From: Adiantum capillus-veneris
Taxonomy: Eukaryota; Streptophyta; Polypodiopsida; Polypodiales; Pteridaceae
Assembly: GCA_014529385.2 (NCBI GenBank)
Contig: CM043944.1
Location: forward strand, 80,010,384-80,074,383
Length of the DNA: 64,000 nt
Direction: 5' to 3'
This document shows positions 25,601-37,600 of this stretch, one piece after another. How positions within the stretch are numbered: the first letter of the stretch is position 1; each line of letters opens with the position of its first letter. The position numbers and the translations under genes are program-made. The notes below the pieces were generated by a model, which was not told where the DNA came from, ran no database searches, and saw only the letters and a list, made by a program, of their open reading frames with translations.

Positions 25601-28600
25601 GTTAAATGAATTTGAAGCCGACGTCGTGATAGATTGGGACCAGCTTACTTCGGCTACATGCAAGAGCTTGTTGGAGTACAATAGGAGGTTTTGTAAAGTG
25701 TTACTCTCAGTGACCTCCTACAACTTTGTGCCATTGACAGAGCAGATAGAGAAGTATTGTTGTGGGCTGCCTAAGGGCTTCGTGATTACTGTACCAAGAA
25801 CAGAGTGGCTACCCTCACTCAGCTTATGGAAGTTGCTAACACTGGTCTTGCCTTGTTGAAAGGAGAAGACAGTGGGTTTCCGAGCAACGAGAAAGGAGGG
25901 CAGCAAAAGAAAAATTCAGCAAAGCAGCCCTTTACGAAAGCCGCTCCTGAAGCGTTCCAGGGGCCAGCGAAGTTCAATAAAGGCGAGACTTCTAGAGTGC
26001 ACGCAAAGAAGCAAAAAAGGAAGCCTTTTATGCATAAGACGCCCGAGGAAAAGAAGGTCTTGATGGCTGAAAACAAGTGCTTTATATGCGAGCAGACTGG
26101 TCATTTTGCAGCCAACTATCCACAAAAGAAAAGGCCAGCTGACTCAGATGACAAAGAGGACAGGTAAGGAAAGAAGCCTATGCCTTCGGCAGGTTTAGTG
26201 CCAGACATGTTGGGCGACAGGCCTAGTACAGATGCCAGTGAGTTATGCAGAGCGTGGGGTAAAGTTAGAGACCAGATGGCACTCATCTTCTTTGATCCAG
26301 GTGCCAAAGCAAACTTTATCACGCTAGAATTAGCTATGAAGCTGGGCAACAGAGCTGAAGAGATGGATCATGGGGTACACCGCAGAGGCAAGATTGGCAT
26401 GCCCTCGCCACTCAGAGTGCGTCACTCCCATCATTGGAAAGCTGCGTCTACATATTCAGTCGTATGTGGACACAGAAGAGTTCTACATCATGCCGTTGGA
26501 AGGATGTGATGTCTTGTTGGGGATCCCGTGGATGTTCCGAGTGCAAGGAGTCTTGGATGCCTACAACAAAAAGATCACTGTACAGCATAGGGGCAAAACT
26601 CACATCTTGGATGTAAAGCTAAAAGGAGAGTCAGTCCCTATTGTATCTGCTTCTGCTATCACTTCTGTAATAAAGAATCATCTTTCTGCGTACTTGATTT
26701 TTGCACGTGATGTTTCAGATAGTTGCCAGTCAAATTTATATGTGTTAGATAAAGACAGGTTAGCATTTTTGCAAACGTTTAATGGCTGCTTTTCTAATTC
26801 ATTACAGTCTCAAATACCACCGGAGAGGCCCGAGGATCATGCGATTGATTTGGTGCCAAGTTGTAGCCCACCAAATAGGCCACAGTATAGGGTTAGTGAG
26901 GCGCAATGGAAAGAGATTATGAGCCAAGTGGAGGAGCTCTTAGAGAAAGGGTTGATTCAGCCTAGCTCGTCACCCTATTGCTCTACAGTGCTCTCAGTAC
27001 AGAAAAAGGATGGCTCCTGGCGCATGTGTGTTGAATAAGAATACCATCAAGAATAGGTTTCCTATTCCAAGGATTGATGATATTCTTGACCGCCTAGAGG
27101 GTGGCAGTTTTCAGCAGGATCGACTTTAAAAGTGGGTACCATCAGATTCAAATTAGGCCTGAGGATGTGCACAAGACTGCATTTAGAACGACATTTGGTC
27201 TCTACGAGTTCTTAGTGATGCCATTTGGTCTTACGAATGCTTCTGCTACGTTCAATAGAATGATGGATAGGATCTTCCGTCCATATCAGAACTTTATTGG
27301 CACATTCTTTGATGACATGATAGTCTACTCGAAGAATGAAGAGGAGCATAGGCATCACTTAACCATTGTGTTCGAAGAGTTTCACAGGAACAGATTGCTC
27401 ATCAATGGCAAGAAAAGCGAGTTCTTCTTGGAAGAGATCCACTTTCTCGGGACACATTGTGTCAAAAGATGGTGTCTGAATGGATCCTGCGAAGGTTTAA
27501 GCAATCAAGACATGGCCAACTTAAAGGAATGTGCACGATGTCCGTAGCTTCTTAGGGCTATGTTCTTACTACAGAAGATTCATTTGCAACTTTGCAAAGA
27601 TTGCTTCACCTTTACATGCTTTGCAAAAGAAAGAGGTCACTTTTAGATGGACCCAAAAAGAGATTTCAGCTTTTAATCTCTTAAAGGAAAAGATGACTTC
27701 ATTGTTTTGCCAGACCTCAGGAAGTCATTTGTGGCCCAGTGTGACGATTGTGGCAGTAGCATTGGTGCACTGCTAATGCAAGATGGCAGGGTAGTAGCCT
27801 ATGAGAGCAGAATCTTGCAAGGGCCAGAGATGACCATGCAGGTCTATGAAAAAGAGTTATTGGTTGTGATTCATGCGCTCTTAAGTTGGAAACACTACCT
27901 GCTAGGTGTTGATTTTGCTATCCAAACGGATCATCAGACCTTGCGATACTTTCTAACACAGTCAAAGCTATCGGAAAAGCATATGCGATGGGCAAACATT
28001 CTTTCCATGTTTCACTTCCAGATTGTGCATGTGGAAGGCAAGAAGAATGTTGTGGCTGATGCGTTATCAAGAAAGCCACAAATTTCAGCTGTGTCAATTC
28101 CTTATCATCATGAACTTGATGACATGAAGGAACACTATGCGAGTGACGAAGATTTTGCAAGGATCTTCGAACAGTTACAAGGACAACGTCATGAGCACTA
28201 CCTCCTCAGAGATAGTTTTATGATGATGCATGGCAGACTCTGTGTCACTAGGCCATTGCGACATAAGGTCATGGTAGAGAGTCATGTCCCACCGTATGCA
28301 GGGCATCGTGGTATAGATGCTACAGTGAAAGCGGTTGAGACATTCTTTTATTGGCCTACCTTGAGAAGAGATGTGGATGCCTTTGTGCGAGCATGCCTGA
28401 TTTGCCAAAAGGTCAAGTTTGACAGGCAAAAGGCACCAGTGCTGCCATTGCCGATTCCAGATAAACCATGGGAAAGCATAGCTATGCATTTTATCTTTGA
28501 TCTTCCCAGAAGACAAACAGGAAATGATGGAATCTGGACCATTATTTGCCGGTTCACCAAGCAAGCTCATTTCATTCCTGTGAGGAAGAAGATAAAACCA

Positions 28601-31600
28601 GATCAGATGGCACGTCTCTTTATGTGCAATATCTTTAAGTACCATGGTATGCCACAGTTGATTGTCAGTGACCGTGACCCACGGATGACAAGTCTATTCT
28701 AGAGAGCATATTTGAGTAAGTTCTCATCGCTGTTTCATCCACAGACAGATGAGCAGTCAGAAGAGGCAAATTCTACTGTCTTGCATCTGCTTAAGTGCTA
28801 TGTGTCAGAGCACATGGCGAAGTGGGAGCAATATTTACCGTTGGTTGAGTATGCGTACAATAATACAGTGCATTCTTCAACGGGCAAAGCACCTTTTGAA
28901 ATTGTCGAAGGTCATGTGAAAGTTCCTCCCATTCTACGTACCAAGGAAAAGATCTTTCAAGCAGATCAATATGTACAGAATATAGATGAAATGTACCAAA
29001 ACATAAAGCATGCCCTTGAAAGGACACGGGCAGAGCAAAAGAAAGTTGTTGATCTCCACCGTCATGAATTGCTGTTTTCACTTGGTGATTGGGTACTGTT
29101 GCGGTTTGAAAAGGCACGATTGAAGAAGCGAAAAGGTAAAGAAAGTCTCTTTACAAAGCTTAGTATGCGTTATTATGGGCCTTTTCAAGTAACAGAGAAG
29201 ATCAGTGACGTCAGTTATAGGCTCAAATTGCCTGAGAACTGGAAGATTCACAATGCCCTTCACGTGAGTCTTCTCAAACCATTTATTGGTGATGTGCCAG
29301 AGGATATGCCACTTGAAGAGCAGCAAAAAATTGAAGAGCTTGATGAAATTTTGGTCCCAGAACAGATCATGGCACACAAGGAAAGAAAAATCAAAGGCAA
29401 GGTTACAAGGCGATATTTGGTGAAGTTCAAGAACTATCCACCTATGGATGCAAAGTGGATGGAAGAGAGTGAACTGTTCATACATGAGTTAACAAGTGTT
29501 GAATACACAAGAGTGTTAACTATGAGCATGTATGTCTCGTACCACGTCGACCAGGTGTGTACACACGAAAAGGTGTTGTACACACTAATGGATTGATATT
29601 CATGCAAACGAGGACGTTCACGATTTCAAGAGGGGGGTATGTCACGAGTCTGTGGCAACTAACTTTACTTGTTGATTTCTTTTCGGGGGAATTTTATTGG
29701 ACTTGTTTTAAAGCACCCCTCTCGAAATGCCAATGCCCGAGTTGCATGGTGTGAGGCGGACAGTGAGAGTCTAGGTCGGATGGCCAATGAGCACTAAAGT
29801 TGGACAAATGGACTAAGGTTAGCCACGGTGGGGCTATGAGTGTAAATCACCTGATAGCTGGCTGACATTGCATTTTTCGATGTAGTTCTAGTGGTGATTG
29901 ATGGTCAGACGACCCATGTGAGTGCCATGGAAGCATCTCCTAAAATTTAGGAAACTGCTATTTTGGAACAAAAAAAGTGTTCACGTCATTAGCTCTGTAA
30001 TGACAAGTTACTCTGCCGCGAAGTCAACTGGGCAACCGGTCGGGAGATTTTTAGGCGGCAACCCCGAAACGGGCAAAAGCTGCTTGACAAGTTACTCTGC
30101 CGCGAAGTCAACTGGGCAACCGGTCGGTAGATTTTTAAGGGGCAACCCCAAAACGGGCAAAAGCTTGTAATTGTGTCAAGTGGCACATTTCTATGCACTT
30201 TCCTCATGCAAGAGAAGGTAGCGCTGAATTTATAGAGCAGGGAGGCTCATTTTGGAGTTGTCTGTCACAGGTTAAGAGCTATGGAGCGCTTTCTTTCCCT
30301 CTTATGTACAGTGCAGTGCCAGGACTGATGCCCTACACGCTACGCACTGCTCTCTCTCCCCCCTACGAGCAGTTATGTTATGCCCCTCAAGTGGGCTTCT
30401 CAATTGACCAATGTACAGTTGTGTGGGTTCATGCGCGATTGCCGAGGCAAGAGCCTCTTGCACAGGTACTGGATTAGCTAGTGGCTAATCCCCCACAGGT
30501 ACAGGTGAATTCGGAGAGGTTTCACATGATAAGTCTCGTCCGATTCAAAGGGCAAGTAGCCCTCTAGGTGCGGGAGCTCGAGGACTTGCTACGGATGCGA
30601 CCGGCACGAGAAACGGAGCCCAAAACAGGGAATTACAGCCTGCTGTGTATTTTTGCAGGTTTAGGGTTTCGGCCCTAAACGGTCCCTAATACCCCCAGGA
30701 GGTTCGGGGACGCGAGGGGACCGCTGTAGAGGTGATCTGGCGCATTTTCGGGGCACAAAACAGAGAATTCAGCATGCAGCAGATTCTCGCCAGATTTTGC
30801 AAAGTGTCCGTATGCGTCCAAAAAGTCATCTATTGCGTGGGGATACTGACTGCGAAGCGTCCTAGTACAGTTATGTTGTCGAAATCGGGCCAGAATAGAT
30901 GGATTTCAGCCCGGATTGTGCGGGACAGCTTGTAGGAAATCACAGGTTTTATTCCCTCTGTTAAAGAATAAAGAAACACCGAAAGGGGCGCCAACCTTTG
31001 GGGCCTACAGGTGTCGCTCACTGCTTGGGAGCATTCTAGTTTCCTAGCCGTGCTTTTGTTTGGAAGTGTAATCCCATTCCCAGTTACATGTGCCTTTTAA
31101 GTCATTGCTTTGTGTCGTTTAGTCAAGTGTTAAAGAATCGGGTGAAAGCTTAAGTCCACTGCCCTGCGGGCCGGTTTCATGAAACACCAGAATCTACGCA
31201 ATAGCTATACGACTCTGATAGTTCGAATAAATTGTGGTTGTCTGCTACATAAACCCAATCTCTGAAAGCAACCTCTATAACCAAACAGACTCACATGTAG
31301 CACTACAAGCAGCATGATACTCAACCTCTGTAAAAGACAAGGCAATTGCAGATTGCTTCCTCTTGCTCCATGAAATCGCTCTTGAGCCAAAAGAAAAGGT
31401 GTGGCTTGTAGTCAATTATCGTGAATCTCGATCTCCTCTCCAATTAGAATCACTCCCAAATTTTGTACCTCCAACGGCATACCATATGCTCGATGACTTT
31501 GATTGCTTCGAGTACCACAAGATCCAAAAGGCCTCTTGAAGATGTGACTTGCCGCGCTTCTGTAGAAACGAACTCAAAAGTCCCACCGGGAACTGATGTT

Positions 31601-34600
31601 ACAGCGAGTGTTCAACAACCAAATATGAGAGCCAACCAGTTTCCAACACTTTGTAACATCAGCTACATCCAAGGGGTCATATGTCACAAATTGCTGATAT
31701 GTCAAGCAACATGGAGATTCCGGTCAAGGGGCCTAAACCCTAAGAAGAAGAAGCGGCAAAAGTTTTCACCAACTTACAAGTCCTCGCCGAGGGGCCTAAG
31801 TTTAAAGAAGAGTTCTCACCAACTTATGGGACCCCGTTCGATGGGGCCCCAAGCCACTAGAGTTAAAATAAACCAAGACACACACACACACACACAGAAG
31901 ACCTGCCCGATCGGTTGATGGCGTGGCATGATTGTATGGAAAATCCTGTAAATCACGCTGACATGCCACGTGGCAGTTCCCGGTCTTGCACTGACTTGCT
32001 AACGTGGCAAGCTGTACGGCAGTCCGCATTTTCCCTAACAATGCTGACGTGGCAGCTATACGGATTACCTGCTTTTGCGTTGGACTACTTTTTGCAGGCC
32101 AAATGCTTTTAGAACTCGAAACTTTTCATGTAATCGCTTTTAGAGGCCAAGGGCCTTTAAATATGAGCGATGGGCTCTCACTCTAGCAGTCTACCCACGG
32201 GAGATACAGAGTAGAGCCATGGGAGTTGTTCCTTGTTAATGCAATATAAAGAAATACCGTAAGGGGCGCCAAGGTTTGGGGCCAAAGCTCTCTTGGGATG
32301 AAACTCCGCCACTCCCCGTCTCGTGTGTCGTGCATCTCTTTCAATTCCGTTGTTATTTTGAAGTGCTTAAAGTCGTTCGATCTGTTCTTTTCTGTTGGCA
32401 CGTGGTGCTCGTCCCATTACATCATACACGGACAACTTCTGGTTGGTATCCGTCAAAGTAGAGATAGGGTTGCAGTCAAATTTCAATCATACCAAAAGCC
32501 TCCAACGTTTCTTGGACATAGCATCGTTGAGAAAGAAAGATGCCCCCCTACCTACCATATCTCCAGTCAAAGAAAATAATGAAGTAAGCCAAAATCTGCT
32601 ATCTTAAACTCCTTGGTGAAGGTCTCCATCATGCAACCGACATGCTTGTCATGGCTACCTGTGATAACAAGATCATCCACATAGAGGATAACAAGTGTCA
32701 CCAATCCTCCCTCTTTAAAAATATAAAAATGAGGATCTACACGAAAAGGATGAAAGGAATGTCGTAGGAAGAAAGCATCTATCTTTTGGTTCCACACTCG
32801 AGGAGCTTGCTTTAGGCCATAGAGAGCCTTCCACACCCTATAAACCTCGTTGCCTGACCCTAGAAGTGAGGAACTTGGAGGTTGCTCCACATACACCTCC
32901 TCCTCTAAGGTTCCGTTGAGAAAGGCTGACTTCATAGCAATTTGAAACACGGGCCAACAATGATGGGCTACTGAAGTAAAAACTGGCCGAATAGTCGTCA
33001 TATGTGCAATCAGTGAAAAAATCTCGTCATAGTCCACTCCTAGTCGTTGAGAAAAGCCCTTGGATACGAAGCGAGCCTTGTGCTTGTCAGATAAACCATC
33101 TGATTTGTACTTGATCTTGTAGTTGTAGACCCACTTAACACCAATGACCTTATGAGGAAGGATACCCGAGTAAAGCAGCTCAATTTATCCACAAGCAACA
33201 TAAAGTGAGGAGTTTAGCCTAAGGATCAAGGCTACAGTTTGCATAGGTCCCCAAAGATCAGTGTCAACCTAGTCCAAAACTATAGTAACTCTGCATGTAT
33301 AATGCTTCAGAATAGCCTCTCTATGATGCTTCCCAAAAATGCAAGAAGTGCTTTGTCCTTGACTCCTTGGTTACTCCCAACGTCGAGTAATCCATCAATC
33401 ATTTAATCGCGAAAAGCAAGACGAAGAGTATCAATATTAAAATGGCGAGACCAATAATGCTAGAGATCACTTGTAGAAGAACCTATAATCAAGAAGAGAG
33501 CTTGGAGCTTGTAGAGACTACACCCCACCATGCCCCCTTTGATCTCCTTGCCTAAGCTAAGATCCTAAAGAGCAACTGAATGCTCCATGAAAAGCACCTC
33601 CATACTAACTTGCACACCTCGTGCACTAATATAAGATGGAAACCCAATTCCTGAACATAAAGAACCTTGAAGGGATGCCTCCCCTCTTATGGTGTAGAAT
33701 CAGCTCCTTAGTGTCCTTACTATGAATAAGAATCACGGATCTGTCAACAATAAAGACAAAACTACAATGTCGCTACATGTTGAGCAAGAAGCTCTGTGAA
33801 GCATCACTATCAACGATCCAATCTCTCAAGTCTTGAACCACAAAAATTCTCTCAACCTTAGATGTTGCAAGAGAAGTTGTTGGGAAATCATCTCCAAATG
33901 GACAAATGTTACAAAACGTGATGACATGGCACCCTCGACAAAAGAGGAGAGAGAGATGATCGCAAATTGCTAACATGGCATTGTTGTACGATGTTGACGT
34001 GGCATCCCATAAATCGCAACAGACTTTTAGGGCGTCCAAATCGTTGATGACATGGAGTGGCAAGTACTTGAACCCAGAGTAGTCAATTTTAACAGTTGCT
34101 TTTGATAGTGCTAACTTTTTGTATATGTTGCTTTTAAGCTAGGGGCCTTTCAAAAGGTTCCTAGGGGGTGGGTCACTTCTGCCAAATAAGCTTGGAAGCA
34201 AGAACTGCACGGTGACTCCCCGACGATTGTACAATGTGATTCATCGATATAAAAATAAGAACTGAAAGGGGTGCCAGACTTTGAGGCCAAACGGCTGGGA
34301 AGAAGAACCCAACCGCAATGGAGATTCATATAACAACAGAACAACTGACGAAGAGTGGGATGATCAACTCGACGAATCTCTTATCAAGAATCCATAGCTT
34401 GCAAAGCTGCGATGGAATTTGCAAGTGTCGGCACTTGTGTGAAGCACCTTATGAAGTATTCTACAGATCCTAGATATGGGACATTTCTGAAGAAACAACC
34501 AATTCCAAACTTTTAAGAGAGGTAGCAGGTCGGCGGTTGCCAATCCTCCTCTCAAGTCGGCAATGAAAGTGAAAGCAAAACCGAAATCAATCAAGAAGAC

Positions 34601-37600
34601 CTCTCTTTCAACATCATAGGAAATAAATCAAGCGATGAAGTGGAAGATCAACAAAAGAAAGACTTTTGCAAGGGACGGAAGTCTGAGTCTTTCCCCGATT
34701 ATCTTGGCCGGCATTCAACTTTCAAGGATTTAGCAAAGAAGGGGTCTAAAAAGGAACACCGTCAATGTGTTCACTTTGATGACGACTCTAGGTCTCCTCC
34801 TCCTCCTCCTAGTTCTAATGCTAGTGAGAAAGACCGGCAGAAGAAACGAAAGTGCCAGAAAAGCTAATCAAGAAGGAGATACAAGAGATGATGTTGTTTA
34901 GATACAGAAACTTTTTCTAACAACTCTTAACACCTATATAATCACTCTTGGAAAAAATACGAATCATCTAATTCAGCAACCGAAGTACGAAAACTTAGAA
35001 CGGAGAAAGGGCATTTTTGGGGCCATAAGACTACCCATAAAGCCTTGTCATTTATTTAGCAATTCAACACCGCTTTCTCCAAAGGAAATTTTACTAAAGG
35101 TTCAAAAGGTGGCAGTCCATCTCAAAGTGAATACACAAACATGGTAGTATATGCTTTGATTGCACGGTGAAGCGCCAAGGAACTAGGTCAAATTCAAAAG
35201 GTTGTTTTCATCTATTTAGTTGACTCCCTAGTTTGAAGCCAATGTTTTGATTGCTTGGAACCACTTGAGAACTACCCATAAAGCCTTGTCATTCATTTAG
35301 CAATTCGACACCGCTTTCTCCAAAGGAAATTTTACTAAAGGGTCAAAAAGTGGCAGTCCATCTCAAAGTGAATACACAAACATGGTAGTCTATGCTTTGA
35401 TTGTACGGTGAAGCGCCCAGCAACTCGGTCAAATTCAAAAGGTTGTTTTCATCTATTTGGTTGACTCCCCAGTTTGAAGCCGATGTTTTGATTGCTTGGA
35501 ACCACTTGAGAAATACCCTTTCAACCTACAATTAGAGATATTGAGATATATTCCTACCAGTGGCTTCTTCCACAAAGTGTCATTAAGGGAGCAAATGGAC
35601 CAAAGAAATCCAAGGTTACTGTCTGAAGCAAAAATCTACAAGTATCCAACAACCTATGGACCATGCTCTAGACACTTTATCTATGATGTCGTGATCACTA
35701 ACTTATGCCATAGACAAGCAAGTGTACATGGCTACTCAGAGAGAGAAGCAAGGAAAAAAGAAATACAAGATACTAGTGAGGGAAAAGAAGTCCACAACCC
35801 CTCAATTGTCTACCCAAAAAAAAGAGGAATACTATAAGCAAGGAAAGTGCTTCAAGTGTCGTGAAACGCGGCATATCTTAGCCCAAGTGCCCTAAGAAAG
35901 AGGAGAAATTTGAGGACAAACCCAAAACTTCTTAAGCAGCGGAGCAAAGAGCTAAGAAAGGGAAAACGAACGCCAAAAATCTACCACAATTTAGGGGGAT
36001 GCTTGAAGACCACAAGGATGCAAATATAGAGCTCTACATGGCATGGGACAAAGTACAAGATTAAAAAGCCCTAATTTTCTTTGATAGTAGAGACAGGGCC
36101 AACTTTATTTCACCAGAGATGGCTCTTGCTTGGGAATCAAGCCTGAGGACATGGGACTACAAATGGAAGCAATGTTAGCGACACCAAGACATGAAGCCAC
36201 TCCTATCATAGACGAGTTGCTTCTGCATTGTCAAGGTTACTTGGGATAGATAACTCCAACATGTCATAGAAACAAGGGAACAGGGAACGGGCCCCTAGGG
36301 CCAGCAAACGACCGTTCACGAACGTGGGTGGGTTGGGACGATAGGGAGCGGACTTGGGCCTCAAGCTCTTAGCACACTTGCAAGCTCTTCGGTCTTGACT
36401 CTTAGAAGTTAGCTCACTTGGGCCTTTGCTCTTCAAGCATCAAGCTCTCAAGCTCCCTCTACTCTCTCTCAAGCTCCCTCTATCTACTCTCGAGTCTCTA
36501 TCAAGCTTAAGCTCCTCTCTCTCTCTCTCTCCCCCCCCCCCCCATCTCTCTCTCCAACTCTCAAAAGCTTTGGGCTCCCTCTAGGGTCTAGAGTCTATCT
36601 ACTCTCTATCCGGATTTCGCATCAATGGCATCCTCTCAAGCCAGCACCTCTTGAAAACAACCCACCGTGCAAAGATGGACATGGTGGGATGAGGTGATTT
36701 TCGATGGTCAAGCATAAGGAGGTGGTGCAAGAACTTGGACTTGCAAGCTTTGCTCCTACAAGAGGACCGCAGGCGCCAACAAAGTGCGCACGCACTTTTT
36801 GCATGAAGAAGGCCAAGAGGTGAGGATTTGCATACACGTACCACCAAAAAAAGAGCAGAGCTTCTTGAGAAACTCTAGGTGTTTGAGGCCACCAAGCCGG
36901 CGATGAGAGGCCGATGTGTTGCCGTTGATCCCTCCACCATGACAAAGAAATCGGCACCAATAGAGATGGAGGGTGGCTCCAAAATTGGGGAACCTTTGAG
37001 CTCTCAAGCACATCATCATGCTCCTTCCGCACCGGGTGTCTCCGTTGCCAACAATTCCTATCGCCAATCAACCCTTCATGAAAATTGGAATTTAAAAATT
37101 CAAGGATGGGGTGGATAGGTCGGTGGTTCACTTCTTGTGAAACAAATACATTGCCTTTCGTGCGGCTCCATGAGTACAAAATTTCTACTTCTATGCACCA
37201 TGGCAAGGCCTCTTTGATTGCATACTAATTGGATTCTCTATTTATAATAAGTCTAGAGATTTCAAAGCTATGATTACAAAAATTGGGGAGTATGGGCCCT
37301 CTTATGTGCTCCCATCATTGGAGACACCCTCCACTGCTTTGCTTGATAGGGAGAAGCAGAGTGTAGAGCAAGCAACGGAGACAATGAAGGAACTATGGGC
37401 TACCAATGGGGTCTCCCTCATTGTCGATGGATGGAGCGACACCCGCAAGAGGCCCATCCATGGAGTGGTGGCCTATTCCCGAGGGGAAATGTACTTCATC
37501 GACTCTCATGATGCATCCGGCAATGGAACGGCCACCGATGTGCTTGCGCCGAATGAGTGACGACCATTGAGATCATTGGGCCTGAGAATGTGATGGGCAT

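Larger units (their letters stand above)
22921..31179 (+). mobile_element. Full-length Ty3/gypsy chromovirus E3, nested in copia
   Basis: 8,259 bp with LTRs starting TGTCACGAG and ending GCCGGTTTCA. Both sides carry the target duplication TGAAA (22916-22920 and 31180-31184). The two LTRs are very similar: two differences in the first 90 bases. Interior: gag, protease, RT, RNase H, integrase and chromodomain. It interrupts the copia RNase H and is therefore younger than it. Several stops make this copy inactive. Confidence 0.92.
22602..33954 (-). mobile_element. Ty1/copia element, decayed, host of two nested insertions
   Basis: On the minus strand the copia order is readable: a knuckle-like region and DWIVDSDAS (protease, near 33800), a GAG-pre-integrase stretch, [11 protein letters not shown] (integrase start, near 33260), reverse transcriptase 33180-32560, RNase H 31460-31185, and the end of RNase H at 22915-22795. 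A complete gypsy element (22921-31179) separates the two RNase H parts, and a solo LTR (31682-32421) lies between RT and RNase H. The 3' side (22602-22790) has GGGTTTTTATGGGG and CTATATAGCC, typical of a copia LTR. Its 5' part meets gypsy E5 near 33955. Confidence 0.8.

Noticed and set aside
35030-35511. Possible CRISPR-like or satellite array
   Set aside because: Only two long, adjacent copies without spacers; a simple tandem duplication in a gag remnant.
36900-37206. Minus-strand frames of up to 194 codons at 36622-37206
   Set aside because: They are complements of the hAT transposase region, which has recognised BED and DUF659-like motifs on the plus strand.
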